NCBI RefSeq assembly: GCF_040545475.1
Contig: NZ_JBEPMA010000002.1
Location: forward strand, 62,001 to 126,000
From: Peptoniphilus_A olsenii
Lineage (GTDB): Bacteria; Bacillota; Clostridia; Tissierellales; Peptoniphilaceae
Direction of reading: 5' to 3'
DNA: 64,000 bases
Part shown: piece after piece, positions 33,316 to 42,690 of the stretch
Layout: each line of letters starts with the position of its first letter
How positions within the stretch are numbered: the first letter of the stretch is position 1
Position numbers and translations under genes: made by a program
Notes under the pieces: model-generated
Database searches by the model: none
What the model saw: only the letters and a program-made list of their open reading frames with translations
What the model was told of the DNA's origin: nothing

Positions 33316-34214
33316 CATCTTCTCCCAAATTCTATTATTTCATCTTCATTTTTTAGTGATATAACTTCAATTTCTTTAAAATATTTCTTTATGATATTGG
33401 ATATTACACTTCCTGGTCCTATTTCTACAACTTTTGTCACTTTATCATTTATCATATTTGAAATACAGCTAAATAATCGCACTGGCGATGTAATATGCTT
33501 TGAAAGCAAATCTACAAAATTTTCATCATTATATTCTTGTCCAGTTAAATTTAAATAATATTTACATTTTGGTCTATTAAATTTAACATCTTCTAAATAT
33601 TCGGTATATTTTTTTGCTGCATTTTTCATATAGTTTGTGTGAAAAGCTCCACTTACTTCTAGGGATATATTTTTTATGGAAAGATTTTTAAAAATATTCT
33701 TCATCTTATTTATTGATGATTTTTCTCCAGCTAGAACTACCTGTCTTGGACTATTAATATTCGATATAAATACTTTTTCGTTCAAGTTCTCAGAAGTCAA
33801 TAAGGATTTTAACTCGCTTTCACTTTTATTAAATACCACAAGCATAGCACTATCAATTTTCTTTGCTTCATTTGCCATTAATCTTGCACGATGTTTTACT
33901 AAATTTAATGCTTCTTCCACATTAAGTACCTTACTTGTCACCAATGATGAATATTCACCCAAACTGAGTCCACAAGTAGCATGAACTTCCATTCTAGATT
34001 TTATTATTTCTAAAGCTGCTAGCTGGAATGCCAGCATTATTGGTTGGAGGTTTTCAGTCATTGATAAAGTCAAGATGTCATCATCTTTTATAATTTTATG
34101 ATACTCTTTTATGTTTTTATAAATTGGTTTTGCAATCTCCATACACAAAAATTTCTCGCCCATATTTTTATATTGAGACCCTTGTCCACCAAAAACTATT
34201 GCTGTTTTACTCAT
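33315..34214 (-). CDS. fabD: Malonyl-CoA:ACP transacylase
   Basis: Loads malonyl groups on ACP. The 299-residue product has the N-terminal IVFGGQGSQYKNMG, the nucleophile serine in GLSLGEYSSL, and the catalytic histidine in SGAFHTNYM. GAGGAG before the ATG at 34214 decides the start over a GTG two codons upstream. Confidence 0.96.
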   Translation of the reverse strand: MSKTAIVFGGQGSQYKNMGEKFLCMEIAKPIYKNIKEYHKIIKDDDILTLSMTENLQPIMLAFQLAALEIIKSRMEVHATCGLSLGEYSSLVTSKVLNVEEALNLVKHRARLMANEAKKIDSAMLVVFNKSESELKSLLTSENLNEKVFISNINSPRQVVLAGEKSSINKMKNIFKNLSIKNISLEVSGAFHTNYMKNAAKKYTEYLEDVKFNRPKCKYYLNLTGQEYNDENFVDLLSKHITSPVRLFSCISNMINDKVTKVVEIGPGSVISNIIKKYFKEIEVISLKNEDEIIEFGRR

Positions 34215-35232
34215 AACCACTCCTCAATAAATCCATATATTTATCAACAGAAATAACTTCGTGAAAATTATCTATATCCGTTCCACAAAAGAACAATCCA
34301 TTTTCCATATCGCCCTTTATTGCATTTATAAGTGCATCATTAATACAATATTGTGTTTGACTTTTTTTACAAGTTTTAATACAGTCAATGCAATGATTTG
34401 ACATTACTCTTTCTTGTTTTACTTTATTTACAAATGTGGTATTTAAACCTCGTGCCAAAAGTCCTACTGGACTATTTAATATAGAACATTCTATTTTTCC
34501 CATATTTTTTAGTTTAAGTAGCTTACTTTTTACTTTTTTATCTAAGTTTGCTTCTTCTGTGAAAAGAAAACCTGTACCAATTTGAACTCCCGTTGCACCA
34601 TGAGATAATGCAAGTTTTATTTTTTCGGCAGTTCCAAATCCTCCACCTATAAATACTGGGATATCTTTAGTTACATCTAAAATCTTTTTTAACTCTTCAA
34701 AAACATCAATTTGTAATTCATCTTCTTTAAAGCCTAGATGCCCACCAGCTTCTGGTCCTTCAAATACAACAAAGTCGGGTTTTCTATTTAATTTCTGCCA
34801 TTTTTTTGAAATCATATTTAAAGCTCTTGCAGAAGAAATTACAGGTGCAATTATTTTATCTTTTCCTACGTATTTTGGTAAATCAAGGGGAAGTCCAGCT
34901 CCAACTACAATTCCATCTACATCTGTATTATTTAAAAATACAATGTAATCTTTAAATTTATTAACTACATTCATTATATTTACAAGTATCATTCCGCTGC
35001 CTTTGGAAATATCTTTGGCGATTTTTAGTTCTTTTAAAAATGCCCTCTTATTGGCACTGATTTTATCTATATAAAAATCATCTTCACAATAACCACAGTT
35101 GACAAAAGATATTGTGCCAGCTCCACCATTTTGTGCAACTTTACCTGCAAGAAGCCCCTTAGAAACTCCAATACCCATGCCACCTTGAATAATTGGAATA
35201 TTTAAAATTTTATCTTTTATTCTAATTTCCAT
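34207..35232 (-). CDS. Second FabK/nitronate monooxygenase-like flavoprotein with a C-terminal cysteine cluster
   Basis: 341-residue TIM-barrel FMN protein. It shares NIPIIQGGMGIGVSKG, FEGPEAGGHLGF and IGGGFGTAEKI...GATGVQIGTGFLF with FabK and NMO enzymes. Unlike the neighbouring FabK it ends with a cysteine-rich segment, CIDCIKTCKKSQTQYC, that could hold metal or an Fe-S cluster. The start at 35232 follows GAGG inside the end of fabK (11-base overlap). Placement in the core operon suggests a step in fatty acid synthesis, such as a second enoyl reductase or removal of a by-product; the true reaction is unknown. Confidence 0.8.
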   Translation of the reverse strand: MEIRIKDKILNIPIIQGGMGIGVSKGLLAGKVAQNGGAGTISFVNCGYCEDDFYIDKISANKRAFLKELKIAKDISKGSGMILVNIMNVVNKFKDYIVFLNNTDVDGIVVGAGLPLDLPKYVGKDKIIAPVISSARALNMISKKWQKLNRKPDFVVFEGPEAGGHLGFKEDELQIDVFEELKKILDVTKDIPVFIGGGFGTAEKIKLALSHGATGVQIGTGFLFTEEANLDKKVKSKLLKLKNMGKIECSILNSPVGLLARGLNTTFVNKVKQERVMSNHCIDCIKTCKKSQTQYCINDALINAIKGDMENGLFFCGTDIDNFHEVISVDKYMDLLRSGYE

Positions 35233-36139
35233 TCTTTGCCTCTTCATATTCATATATTAATTTATCGATAAAATCTTTAACGCTAATAATTTCATCAAAT
35301 TGCCCAACAGTTAAACCACACATCAATGATCCATCATCTATGTCGCCATTTACAACAGCATTTTTCAGCCTTCCAACTGTAAAGTTCTCAAGTTGTTCAA
35401 AGTCATAATTTCGTTCTAATTTTTCATATTCTCTAGTCATATTATTTTTAAGTAATCTAATAGGTATTCTCTTATTTTTCCCAATAACTGTGACTTTTGA
35501 TGACGAAGATTCAATTAGCTTTTTCTTATAATTTTCATGAATTGGACATTCTTTTGTAAATAAAAATCCTGTTCCAATCTGTACACCCGCTGCTCCTAAT
35601 ATTTCAGCTGCTAGCATTTGTTTTCCTGAAGCTATTCCTCCCGCACAAATTATTGGCTTTTTAGTTATATCTTTTGCTTGTGGAACAAGTACCATAGAGG
35701 TCATATGTCCTATATGTCCGCCTGCCTCCATTCCCTCCGCAATATAAGCACTACAATCACTTTTTTCTAACCTTGAAATTTGTAAAGGTGATGAAACAAC
35801 TGGAAGTACTTTTACTCCTTCTTTTTTCAAAATTTCTAAAAATCTTCCTGGACTTCCTGCACCAATAGTGACAATATTTACTTTATTATCCAATATGACT
35901 TCGATAAGACTCTTTATTTCTTTTCTAATCATTATTAAATTTACAGCAAAAGGATTGTCGGTCTTCATCTTACATTTTTTTATCTCGGAATTTAAATCAC
36001 TAGCACTCATAGCACCCGAGGCAATTGTGCCTAATGCACCAGCATTAGATACAGCAGCGGCAAATTCACCTGTTGCAATATGAGCCATACCTCCCTGAAT
36101 TATGGGATACTTAATATCTAAAATCTTTTCTAAATCCAT
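35222..36139 (-). CDS. fabK: Enoyl-ACP reductase II (FabK)
   Basis: FMN-dependent enzyme that completes each elongation cycle. The 305-residue product begins LDIKYPIIQGGMAHIATGEF, with SNAGALGTIASG, EGMEAGGHIGHMTSMVLVPQ and CAGGIASGKQM...GAAGVQIGTGFLF, the FabK pattern as in streptococci. No FabI is seen in the window. It is followed by a paralogue in the same operon. Confidence 0.93.
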   Translation of the reverse strand: MDLEKILDIKYPIIQGGMAHIATGEFAAAVSNAGALGTIASGAMSASDLNSEIKKCKMKTDNPFAVNLIMIRKEIKSLIEVILDNKVNIVTIGAGSPGRFLEILKKEGVKVLPVVSSPLQISRLEKSDCSAYIAEGMEAGGHIGHMTSMVLVPQAKDITKKPIICAGGIASGKQMLAAEILGAAGVQIGTGFLFTKECPIHENYKKKLIESSSSKVTVIGKNKRIPIRLLKNNMTREYEKLERNYDFEQLENFTVGRLKNAVVNGDIDDGSLMCGLTVGQFDEIISVKDFIDKLIYEYEEAKNGN

Positions 36140-36140
36140 C

Positions 36141-37034
36141 TTACCACTCCATGAGGACAGCAGCTATGCTTAACCCTGCACCAAATCCAGCAATAACAAT
36201 TTTGTCTTTTTCATTAAATTTATGAAAATTTTCTGAAATAAGTATTGGGATAGATGCGGCCGAAGTATTACCATATCTATCAATATTTGTCATAGTTTTA
36301 TTAGATTTTATTTTTAATTTCTCTAAAACTTGGTTGATTATCCTAATATTTGCCTGATGAAGCAAATAATAATCTATCTCTTGTGGCATTATTCTGCATT
36401 TTTTTAATAAATCTTCAATCGCAATAGTTACATTTACAGAAGCAAAACGATAAACTTTTTTGCCGTCCATCTCTATTAAAGAATTTTCATTGACATTTAA
36501 TGCTTCTATTCCAGGAAAAGTTCCCACAATGTGTTCCCATAATTTATTGTTCTTCTCTACGAGCACCCCAGCTGCACCATCTCCAAATAATACGCATGAA
36601 GAACGATCTTTAAAATTTAAAAAATCTGATATTTTTTCCGTAGCAATAATTAGAGCCTTGCCTCCAATTTCAAGATATTTTTCCGCAAGTATCACAGCAC
36701 CCATAAATCCACTACATGCCATATTTAAATCAAAACAGAGTATATTTTTATCTCCACCGATAAATTCATTAATACTTGCAGCAACCGATGGTGCTCTCAT
36801 TCTAGTTGTAAAACTTGCTACAATTATTAAATCCAAATTTCTGAGACTGTTTTTAAATAATTTTACAGTTTCAATTGCCATATCATAGCCTCTTTTATCT
36901 GTAAAAAATCTAGATTTAATTCCAGTCCTTGACTCTATCCAAACACTACTTGTGTCTACAATATTTTCAAAATATTCATTCTCTATTTTATTGTCAATAT
37001 TTATGTGTCTTGCCTCTATTATTTTTAGTCCCAT
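36141..37034 (-). CDS. fabH: Beta-ketoacyl-ACP synthase III
   Basis: Starts fatty acid synthesis by condensing acyl-CoA with malonyl-ACP. The 297-residue protein has SVWIESRTGIKSRFF, the nucleophile in LNMACSGFMGAV (Cys107), the histidine in LLHQANIRII and the asparagine in RYGNTSAASIPI. It is slightly shorter than typical (about 320) because of compact loops. Its ATG overlaps the last base of accA's stop. Confidence 0.95.
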   Translation of the reverse strand: MGLKIIEARHINIDNKIENEYFENIVDTSSVWIESRTGIKSRFFTDKRGYDMAIETVKLFKNSLRNLDLIIVASFTTRMRAPSVAASINEFIGGDKNILCFDLNMACSGFMGAVILAEKYLEIGGKALIIATEKISDFLNFKDRSSCVLFGDGAAGVLVEKNNKLWEHIVGTFPGIEALNVNENSLIEMDGKKVYRFASVNVTIAIEDLLKKCRIMPQEIDYYLLHQANIRIINQVLEKLKIKSNKTMTNIDRYGNTSAASIPILISENFHKFNEKDKIVIAGFGAGLSIAAVLMEW

Positions 37035-37801
37035 TATTTTCCAATCTTCCTGTATTTATCATATCTATTTTCAACAATTTCAAACTTTTTAAAATTTTTA
37101 TAAACCTTTAAATCTCTATCTATAATTTTTTTAATTTCTTTTATATTTATATTATTATCTTCATCCTCAATAATACCGTCTATTAGTCCATCTTCTAGCA
37201 AATCACTGGCTTTTAATCTCATCAACTCAGCAGCTTGAGGTGCTTTTTTCCCATCTCTATATAAAATTGCTGCAAACCCTTCTGGCGAAAGCACAGAATA
37301 CACTGCACCACTACTCATATAACATCTATTTGCAAAAGAAAGAGCTAAAGCTCCACCAGAACCACCCTCACCTATCACAAAAGATAATACTGGAACTTCT
37401 AGCCCCGCGAGAGTATAAAGAGAATTAGCTATGGCCTGATGTTGACCTCTCTCTTCTGCTTCAACCCCAGGATATGCCCCTGGAGTATCAACAAAAGTAA
37501 TTACAGGACGGTGAAATTTCTCTGCTTGTTTCATCAAACGTATTGCTTTGCGATATGCTTGAGGTTTTGGCATTCCAAAATTTGTCTCAACTGCTTCATC
37601 TATATCTTTTCCTTTTTGAATACCGATAAAAGTTATAGGGATATTTTTAAAACTTGCTATACCTCCAATTATTGACTTTGAATCACCAAAAGTCCTATCA
37701 CCTTTCAAATATATAATGTCATCAAATAAACTTTCTATAATTTCTTTTGACCTTTTTCTATTAATTGAACGTGCATTTATAACTTGACTATAAGCATCCA
37801 T
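37034..37801 (-). CDS. accA: Acetyl-CoA carboxylase carboxyltransferase subunit alpha
   Basis: Transfers CO2 from carboxybiotin to acetyl-CoA together with AccD. The 255-residue protein has FDDIIYLKGDRTFGD, PVITFVDTPGAYPGVEAEER and GEGGSGGALALSFANR, all in the crotonase-fold core. It overlaps the accD end by 14 bases. Slightly short at the N-terminus compared with the E. coli enzyme, as in other Firmicutes. Confidence 0.96.
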   Translation of the reverse strand: MDAYSQVINARSINRKRSKEIIESLFDDIIYLKGDRTFGDSKSIIGGIASFKNIPITFIGIQKGKDIDEAVETNFGMPKPQAYRKAIRLMKQAEKFHRPVITFVDTPGAYPGVEAEERGQHQAIANSLYTLAGLEVPVLSFVIGEGGSGGALALSFANRCYMSSGAVYSVLSPEGFAAILYRDGKKAPQAAELMRLKASDLLEDGLIDGIIEDEDNNINIKEIKKIIDRDLKVYKNFKKFEIVENRYDKYRKIGK

Positions 37802-38654
37802 AATTACCTCTACTAAGTTTTATAACTTTTGCTATAAATTCTTTTTGTTCATCTCTTCTAACTATTACATCTATAAAGCCAAGTTCTAACAGCTTTTCAG
37901 CTTTTTGAAAATCTTTAGGCAAATCTTCGTGAAGGGTTTCTGTTATCACTCGCGGGCCAGCAAAACCAATTAAAGCACCAGGTTCTGCAATATTAAAATC
38001 TCCCAAAGCAGCAAAACTTGCACTCACTCCACCCATTGTGGGGTTAGTCATTACACTAATATAAAGATTTTCTTGGCTTTTAAATTTAGAAATTGCAGCT
38101 GTAACTTTTGCCATTTGCATCAAAGAAAACATTCCTTCTTGCATCCTAGCACCCCCACTTACTGAAAAGACAAGAACAGGAAGCTTTTCTACTGTAGCAT
38201 ATTCAAATAAAGAAGACAGTTCTTCACCTACATATGTCCCTAAAGTTCCCATTAAATAATCACGCTCAAGTGCCGCCACCAATAAATTTTCACCAAAAAC
38301 TGTACCTTTAGCGATTGTCACCGCTTCTTTGAGACCATTTTTGCTATTAATTAATCTAATATTTTCATAATCAGGAAATTTAATCGGATTATTTAACTTA
38401 GATTTAAAATTAATTAATTCATAACCCTTATCTAACAATAAATCAATTCTTTCCTTACCGCTGATAGGTAAATGATTATCGCAACTTGGACAAATATAAT
38501 AAGTATCAGACAATTTATTCTTTCGCAAATACTTGTCACACTTTTTGCAATAAACAAAATCCTTTTTATCCTTTAACTTTTTAGTTTTGTCGAATTTCCC
38601 AAATCTTTTTATTGTCTCTAAAAGATTTCTTCTTCTATTTAGACCAAGTACCAA
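37788..38654 (-). CDS. accD: Acetyl-CoA carboxylase carboxyltransferase subunit beta
   Basis: Partner of AccA. A four-cysteine zinc ribbon (CKKCDKYLRKN...CPSCDNHLP, about 37-60) leads into the core with LLVAALERDYLMGTLGTYVGE and SGGARMQEGMFSLMQMAKV. The frame overlaps accC and has no ATG at its start. A TTG at 38654 lies 12 bases after GGAGG; another TTG at 38675 is possible. The start is therefore uncertain by several codons, the identity is not. Confidence 0.93.
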   Translation of the reverse strand: MVLGLNRRRNLLETIKRFGKFDKTKKLKDKKDFVYCKKCDKYLRKNKLSDTYYICPSCDNHLPISGKERIDLLLDKGYELINFKSKLNNPIKFPDYENIRLINSKNGLKEAVTIAKGTVFGENLLVAALERDYLMGTLGTYVGEELSSLFEYATVEKLPVLVFSVSGGARMQEGMFSLMQMAKVTAAISKFKSQENLYISVMTNPTMGGVSASFAALGDFNIAEPGALIGFAGPRVITETLHEDLPKDFQKAEKLLELGFIDVIVRRDEQKEFIAKVIKLSRGNYGCL

Positions 38655-40026
38655 AATTATTTGATACCTCCTCAATCTCTTTTATTATTAAATTTTGATT
38701 TTTCTCAATAAAACTTGTATCTATATTTCCTCTTAAAAAATCTTTATTAAATAAAATTGCATACAAAAATCCAAGATTAGTATCTATTCCTTCAATTATT
38801 GTCTCTTCAATTGCACGCCTCATTTTTTTAATTGCATTTAATCTAGTGCTATCTTTTACAATAATTTTTGCTATCATAGAATCATAAAAAACCGAAATTT
38901 CGCTTCCCTTATAAATTGAAGATTCAAACCTTGTGTCCATTCCGCTCGGAGTTAAAAGAAAAGTTATCTCTCCTGAGCTTGGTATAAAATCTTTAAGTGG
39001 ATTAGTCGCATTAACTCTTACTTCAATTGAATGTCCATCAATTTTCACATCTTCTTGTTTAAAACTAATTCCAAGATTTGATGCCACTCTAAACTGTTCT
39101 TTTATAATATCAATGCCTGTTATAGCCTCAGTAACAGCATGCTCAACTTGAAGCCTTGTGTTCATCTCCATAAAATAAAAATTTTCATCTTTATCAACTA
39201 AAAACTCGCAAGTTCCAGCACCAACATAATTAGAATCCTTAGCTATTTTGATGCTCGCATCATATAATTTTTCTTTTAATGTTTTCGATATAAAATAACA
39301 AGGAGCTTCTTCAATTATTTTTTGACTATTTTTTTGAAGACTACATTCTCTTTCAAATAAATGGATTACTTTTTTACCATCTGATAAAATTTGTACTTCA
39401 ATATGTCTTGGATTTTCTATAAACTTTTCTACAAAAACTTCATTATTTCCAAAAGAATTTTGTGCCTCTTTGCGTGTTAATTCAATTAATTCTAAGAGTT
39501 TATTTTCATCATCAACACGACGCATTCCTTTTCCACCACCACCAAATCGTGATTTTATGAGAATAGGATAGCCAATTTTTCTACAAATTAATTTAATTTC
39601 TTCATCGCAAAGCCCCTTTATATTGCTCCCAGCAACAGTCGGAATAGAAAGCTCCTTCATTAAATTCTTGGCAATTAATTTATCGCTCATAGCTTTTATT
39701 ACATCAGAAGGAGGACCTATAAATATAAGACCATTTTCCTCTACTGATTTCGCAAAATTAAAATTTTCCGACAAAAAACCATATCCAGGATGAATTGCAT
39801 CACATCCCATTTGTATAGCCGTAGTAATTAATGCTTCAGTATTTAAATAGCTATCCTTGCTAAAATTTTTGCCAACGCATATCGCCTCATCTGCTAAATA
39901 TACAATAGGCTCTTTAAAATCAACTTCAGTATAAACTGCCACTGTTTTTATTCCTAATTCTTTAGCAGATCTAAGTATTGCTAAGGCACATTCTCCTCTA
40001 TTAGCAATTAAAACTTTTTTTATCAT
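38635..40026 (-). CDS. accC: Acetyl-CoA carboxylase, biotin carboxylase subunit
   Basis: ATP-grasp enzyme that carboxylates the biotin on AccB. The 463-residue protein opens KKVLIANRGECALAILRSAK, has the glycine-rich ATP loop KSRFGGGGKGMRRV, the EAPCYFISKTL block and FMEMNTRLQVEHAVTEAITG with catalytic residues. It overlaps accB by four bases and accD by 20. Confidence 0.97.
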   Translation of the reverse strand: MIKKVLIANRGECALAILRSAKELGIKTVAVYTEVDFKEPIVYLADEAICVGKNFSKDSYLNTEALITTAIQMGCDAIHPGYGFLSENFNFAKSVEENGLIFIGPPSDVIKAMSDKLIAKNLMKELSIPTVAGSNIKGLCDEEIKLICRKIGYPILIKSRFGGGGKGMRRVDDENKLLELIELTRKEAQNSFGNNEVFVEKFIENPRHIEVQILSDGKKVIHLFERECSLQKNSQKIIEEAPCYFISKTLKEKLYDASIKIAKDSNYVGAGTCEFLVDKDENFYFMEMNTRLQVEHAVTEAITGIDIIKEQFRVASNLGISFKQEDVKIDGHSIEVRVNATNPLKDFIPSSGEITFLLTPSGMDTRFESSIYKGSEISVFYDSMIAKIIVKDSTRLNAIKKMRRAIEETIIEGIDTNLGFLYAILFNKDFLRGNIDTSFIEKNQNLIIKEIEEVSNNFGTWSK

Positions 40027-40472
40027 AATCTCTCCAACAAAAATAAATCTCTACCAAATTCTACAAACTCCTCGTTTTCTACCAGGCAATTAATCACCCT
40101 TGCATCAAAAGGAGCTTTAATTTCGTGCATCATTTTCATGGCTTCTAAAATACAAATAGTCTGATTTTTTTTAACTTTATCGCCAACTTTCACAAATGGC
40201 GGCGAATTAGGATCTTTGCTGCTATAAAATACTCCCACAATAGGAGCCTTAAATATTTCAGCCTTGTGCTTTTTATTATTATCTTCAATTACACCATTTA
40301 CTTTATTTATTTCATTGAATTTTTCAATTTCCAAATTGTCTTTTGACTTTAAACAAGTATCTTTGACAAATTTAATTGAATATTCAGAAGTTTTAAAATC
40401 GAGCTCTTGAAGTTTATACTCATCAAAAGATTTTAAAAGTTCATTAGTTAAATCTAGATATTTTTCCATCAT
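40023..40472 (-). CDS. accB: Acetyl-CoA carboxylase biotin carboxyl carrier protein
   Basis: Carries biotin between AccC and AccA/D. The 149-residue product has an N-terminal helical region, a charged linker and a C-terminal biotinyl domain (about 80-149) with GVFYSSKDPNSPPFVKVGD and the biotinylation motif LEAMKMMHEI. It overlaps acpP by four bases and has no clear ribosome binding site, which points to coupled translation. Confidence 0.95.
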   Translation of the reverse strand: MMEKYLDLTNELLKSFDEYKLQELDFKTSEYSIKFVKDTCLKSKDNLEIEKFNEINKVNGVIEDNNKKHKAEIFKAPIVGVFYSSKDPNSPPFVKVGDKVKKNQTICILEAMKMMHEIKAPFDARVINCLVENEEFVEFGRDLFLLERL

Positions 40473-40690
40473 TTATTTAAATAATTCAATAAATCGCCAA
40501 TAGTGACAAAATTTTGAAAATCATCATCTTCAATAGTAATATCGTACTTTTCTTCGATAGCCATGGACAGCTCCACTGCATCTAAAGAATCGAGCCCTAA
40601 ATCATCTTGCATATTAGCTTCAGGCTTTATATCTTCTCTATCAACACCAAAATTCTCACAAATTATATCTTTTAATTGTTCTAAATTCAT
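40469..40690 (-). CDS. acpP: Acyl carrier protein
   Basis: Small acidic four-helix protein that carries growing acyl chains on phosphopantetheine. The ATG at 40690 follows GGAGG; 73 residues. The attachment serine is Ser35 in DDLGLDSLDAVELSM. It is the first gene of the fatty acid operon, about 45 bases behind a strong promoter. Confidence 0.96.
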   Translation of the reverse strand: MNLEQLKDIICENFGVDREDIKPEANMQDDLGLDSLDAVELSMAIEEKYDITIEDDDFQNFVTIGDLLNYLNK

Positions 40691-40735
40691 TTTTATTCCT
40701 CCAAATTTCAATTATGTTTAATTTTTTATGTAATA

Positions 40736-40764
40736 ATTTTATAGTATTATTTTATTTATGTCAA
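40736..40764 (-). promoter_or_regulatory. Promoter of the fatty acid synthesis operon
   Basis: Minus-strand TTGACA (40759-40764) and TAAAAT (40736-40741) with 17 bases between. It is the only strong promoter before acpP and should drive all 13 genes. Confidence 0.8.
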
Positions 40765-40774
40765 ATATTTTAAC
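40760..40774 (-). promoter_or_regulatory. FabT-like operator overlapping the fab promoter
   Basis: GTTAAAATATTTGAC on the minus strand is an inverted repeat (GTTAAA/TTTGAC, one mismatch around ATA) that overlaps the -35 box. Known FabT boxes in streptococci have TTTGA/TCAAA arms of this spacing. The MarR-type gene at the operon's end is the likely binder. Confidence 0.5.
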
Positions 40775-40928
40775 TAATAATTTTTATCTATTCTTTTTTA
40801 TTTACAACGAATATTAAGTTTATACAATTTTTACATAGCAAAAATAATATATAAATAAACTCATGATAATCTAATTCATGGAATATAGTATTTATAAAAA
40901 TACATAGAGCTTTATAAGGAGAATTATC

Positions 40929-41822
40929 TTGAATAAATTAGTAGTTGTAGGAAATGGATTTGACCTAGCGCATGGACTTGATACAAAATACTCTGATTTC
41001 TTTGAAAAACTAATAGTACCAAAATATAGAGATTTTTATGATAAAATTTGTAATTTTATACCAAAAAAAGAACTATTTCACTCCCTAGAAACAGCACTTA
41101 GCAAATTTAATGATGAAAAATTTTATAAAAAAAGCGAAATAGAAATATCAAAAAATAAAAATTCAGACAGAGAAACAATAAAAAATAGTCTAAATTTAGA
41201 GTTGCAAAAATCCCTCTCATTTGCCGAAGATATGCCAATTTATTTGAGAGAATGGATCCGAGAAATAAACACCAATGTAGAGGCAGTATTGCCACAAGAA
41301 AAAATAGACAAAAACTCTATCTATTTGAATTTTAATTATACAGATACTCTAGAAAGAGCATATGGCATATCATGTAAACAGATTTTATATATTCACGGCA
41401 AAGCCAAGCGTGGAGATGATTTAATACTTGGACACAATGAAAAGAACAAAATAAAAAATAACAATCTGCCCATGGTTAAAGAAAAACACAATCAGTTAGC
41501 CATTTATAATCAATACCAATGTAAAAAAATTCAAAAAGCTCAGACCATAATAAATTCCTATTATGAAAAAACATATAAAGATAGCATAAATATCATCAAT
41601 AATAACAAAAAGTTCTTCAATTCACTCTATGAAATAAAAGAAATATATATTTATGGACATTCACTTTCTAGAATAGACTACGACTATTTCTTTGAAATAA
41701 GAGAAAAGGTCTCTTGCACATGTAATTGGAATATTTCATTTCATGACAAAAAAGACTTATTAAATGCAATAACTTTTATTGAAGAACTAAATATAAACTC
41801 TTATAATCTATTCAAATTCTAA
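40929..41822 (+). CDS. AbiH-family phage abortive-infection protein
   Basis: 297 residues starting at TTG behind AAGGAG. The N-terminus KLVVVGNGFDLAHGLDTKYSDF is the hallmark of AbiH proteins, followed later by YLNFNYTDTLERAYG, ILYIHGKAK...LILGHNE and IYIYGHSLSRIDYDYF, the usual block order of the family. AbiH stops phage growth in lactococci; mechanism unknown. It stands alone between the fatty acid operon promoter and a terminator, with no other defence gene nearby. Confidence 0.88.
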   Translation: MNKLVVVGNGFDLAHGLDTKYSDFFEKLIVPKYRDFYDKICNFIPKKELFHSLETALSKFNDEKFYKKSEIEISKNKNSDRETIKNSLNLELQKSLSFAEDMPIYLREWIREINTNVEAVLPQEKIDKNSIYLNFNYTDTLERAYGISCKQILYIHGKAKRGDDLILGHNEKNKIKNNNLPMVKEKHNQLAIYNQYQCKKIQKAQTIINSYYEKTYKDSINIINNNKKFFNSLYEIKEIYIYGHSLSRIDYDYFFEIREKVSCTCNWNISFHDKKDLLNAITFIEELNINSYNLFKF

Positions 41823-41828
41823 AAAATA

Positions 41829-41868
41829 AAACCTAAAACTTTTTTTATAAGTAAAGTTTTAGGCTTTT
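41829..41868 (+). terminator. Terminator after the AbiH gene
   Basis: AAACCTAAAACTTT and AAAGTTTTAGGCTTTT form a hairpin (one mismatch) with T residues just past the stop; on the other strand it can also serve the DUF1275 gene. Confidence 0.8.
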
Positions 41869-41884
41869 ATATATAAATAATTAT

Positions 41885-42550
41885 CTAATTTTCATTATCA
41901 AAAAACATAATAATTAAAGAAATTAACAAAAATATTGCCGCTATCAATATAGATTTTAATTTAAAAATTTTCGAAAATAAATACCCAAGGCCCGCACCTA
42001 TTCCAAAAATAAGAATTACAACATAATATTTTTTTGATGCATCTAAATATTTAGTATCTTTTGTAATTTGATATCTAGACAAATTTTCAGTTGCACTTCT
42101 AAGATTTCCTATGCACATTGTGGTGGCAAAAGTAAGCCCATATATCTTTTTAAAAGAATAGACCTGCATTGCACATACAAAAGAAAGTATAGCATTTGCC
42201 ATATTATCAAGTTTAGATGGAATAAAAGCCACAGAAATCATAAAGATAATCTCAAATAATAATATCATCTGTCTCCATTTCATATTGCTGTAACTGTGGA
42301 AGTTTTCGTATCTTACAGCTATATGAACCCCTAACATAAAAGCCAAAAGCGGAATTATGTATTTAATTATCTCTGATAAATTTAAATCAACAATATTTTT
42401 AAATAATAAAACTATATTCCCAGTTTGAGCATTTGCAAAAACTTTGCCTCTCATTATATAAGAATATGCATCTTGAAACCCACCTGCAAGGGTCAAAAAA
42501 ACAACCACAGGAAAAGTTTCATGTAAATTTTCGTAATTATCTAGTCTCAA
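41885..42550 (-). CDS. DUF1275 (YoaK-type) membrane protein
   Basis: 221 residues starting at TTG at 42550, five bases after GGTGA. Six hydrophobic helices and the family's opening FLTLAGGFQDAYSYIMRGKVFANAQTGN, then CAMQVYSFKKIYGLTFATTMCIGNLRS, identify the DUF1275 family. Function unknown; some members are thought to be transporters. It is monocistronic, next to the repeat cluster. Confidence 0.88.
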   Translation of the reverse strand: MRLDNYENLHETFPVVVFLTLAGGFQDAYSYIMRGKVFANAQTGNIVLLFKNIVDLNLSEIIKYIIPLLAFMLGVHIAVRYENFHSYSNMKWRQMILLFEIIFMISVAFIPSKLDNMANAILSFVCAMQVYSFKKIYGLTFATTMCIGNLRSATENLSRYQITKDTKYLDASKKYYVVILIFGIGAGLGYLFSKIFKLKSILIAAIFLLISLIIMFFDNEN

Positions 42551-42690
42551 AAATATCACCAAATCTATAATAATACTTATGGAATTTTATTTCAATTTAT
42601 AGAAAGATAATATAGGATTTTTGATGTGAATGTAATAAAAAAATTATTTTTCAGAATGACAGTTGGAGGGGCTTTTTGAGTGTCTTCAAT

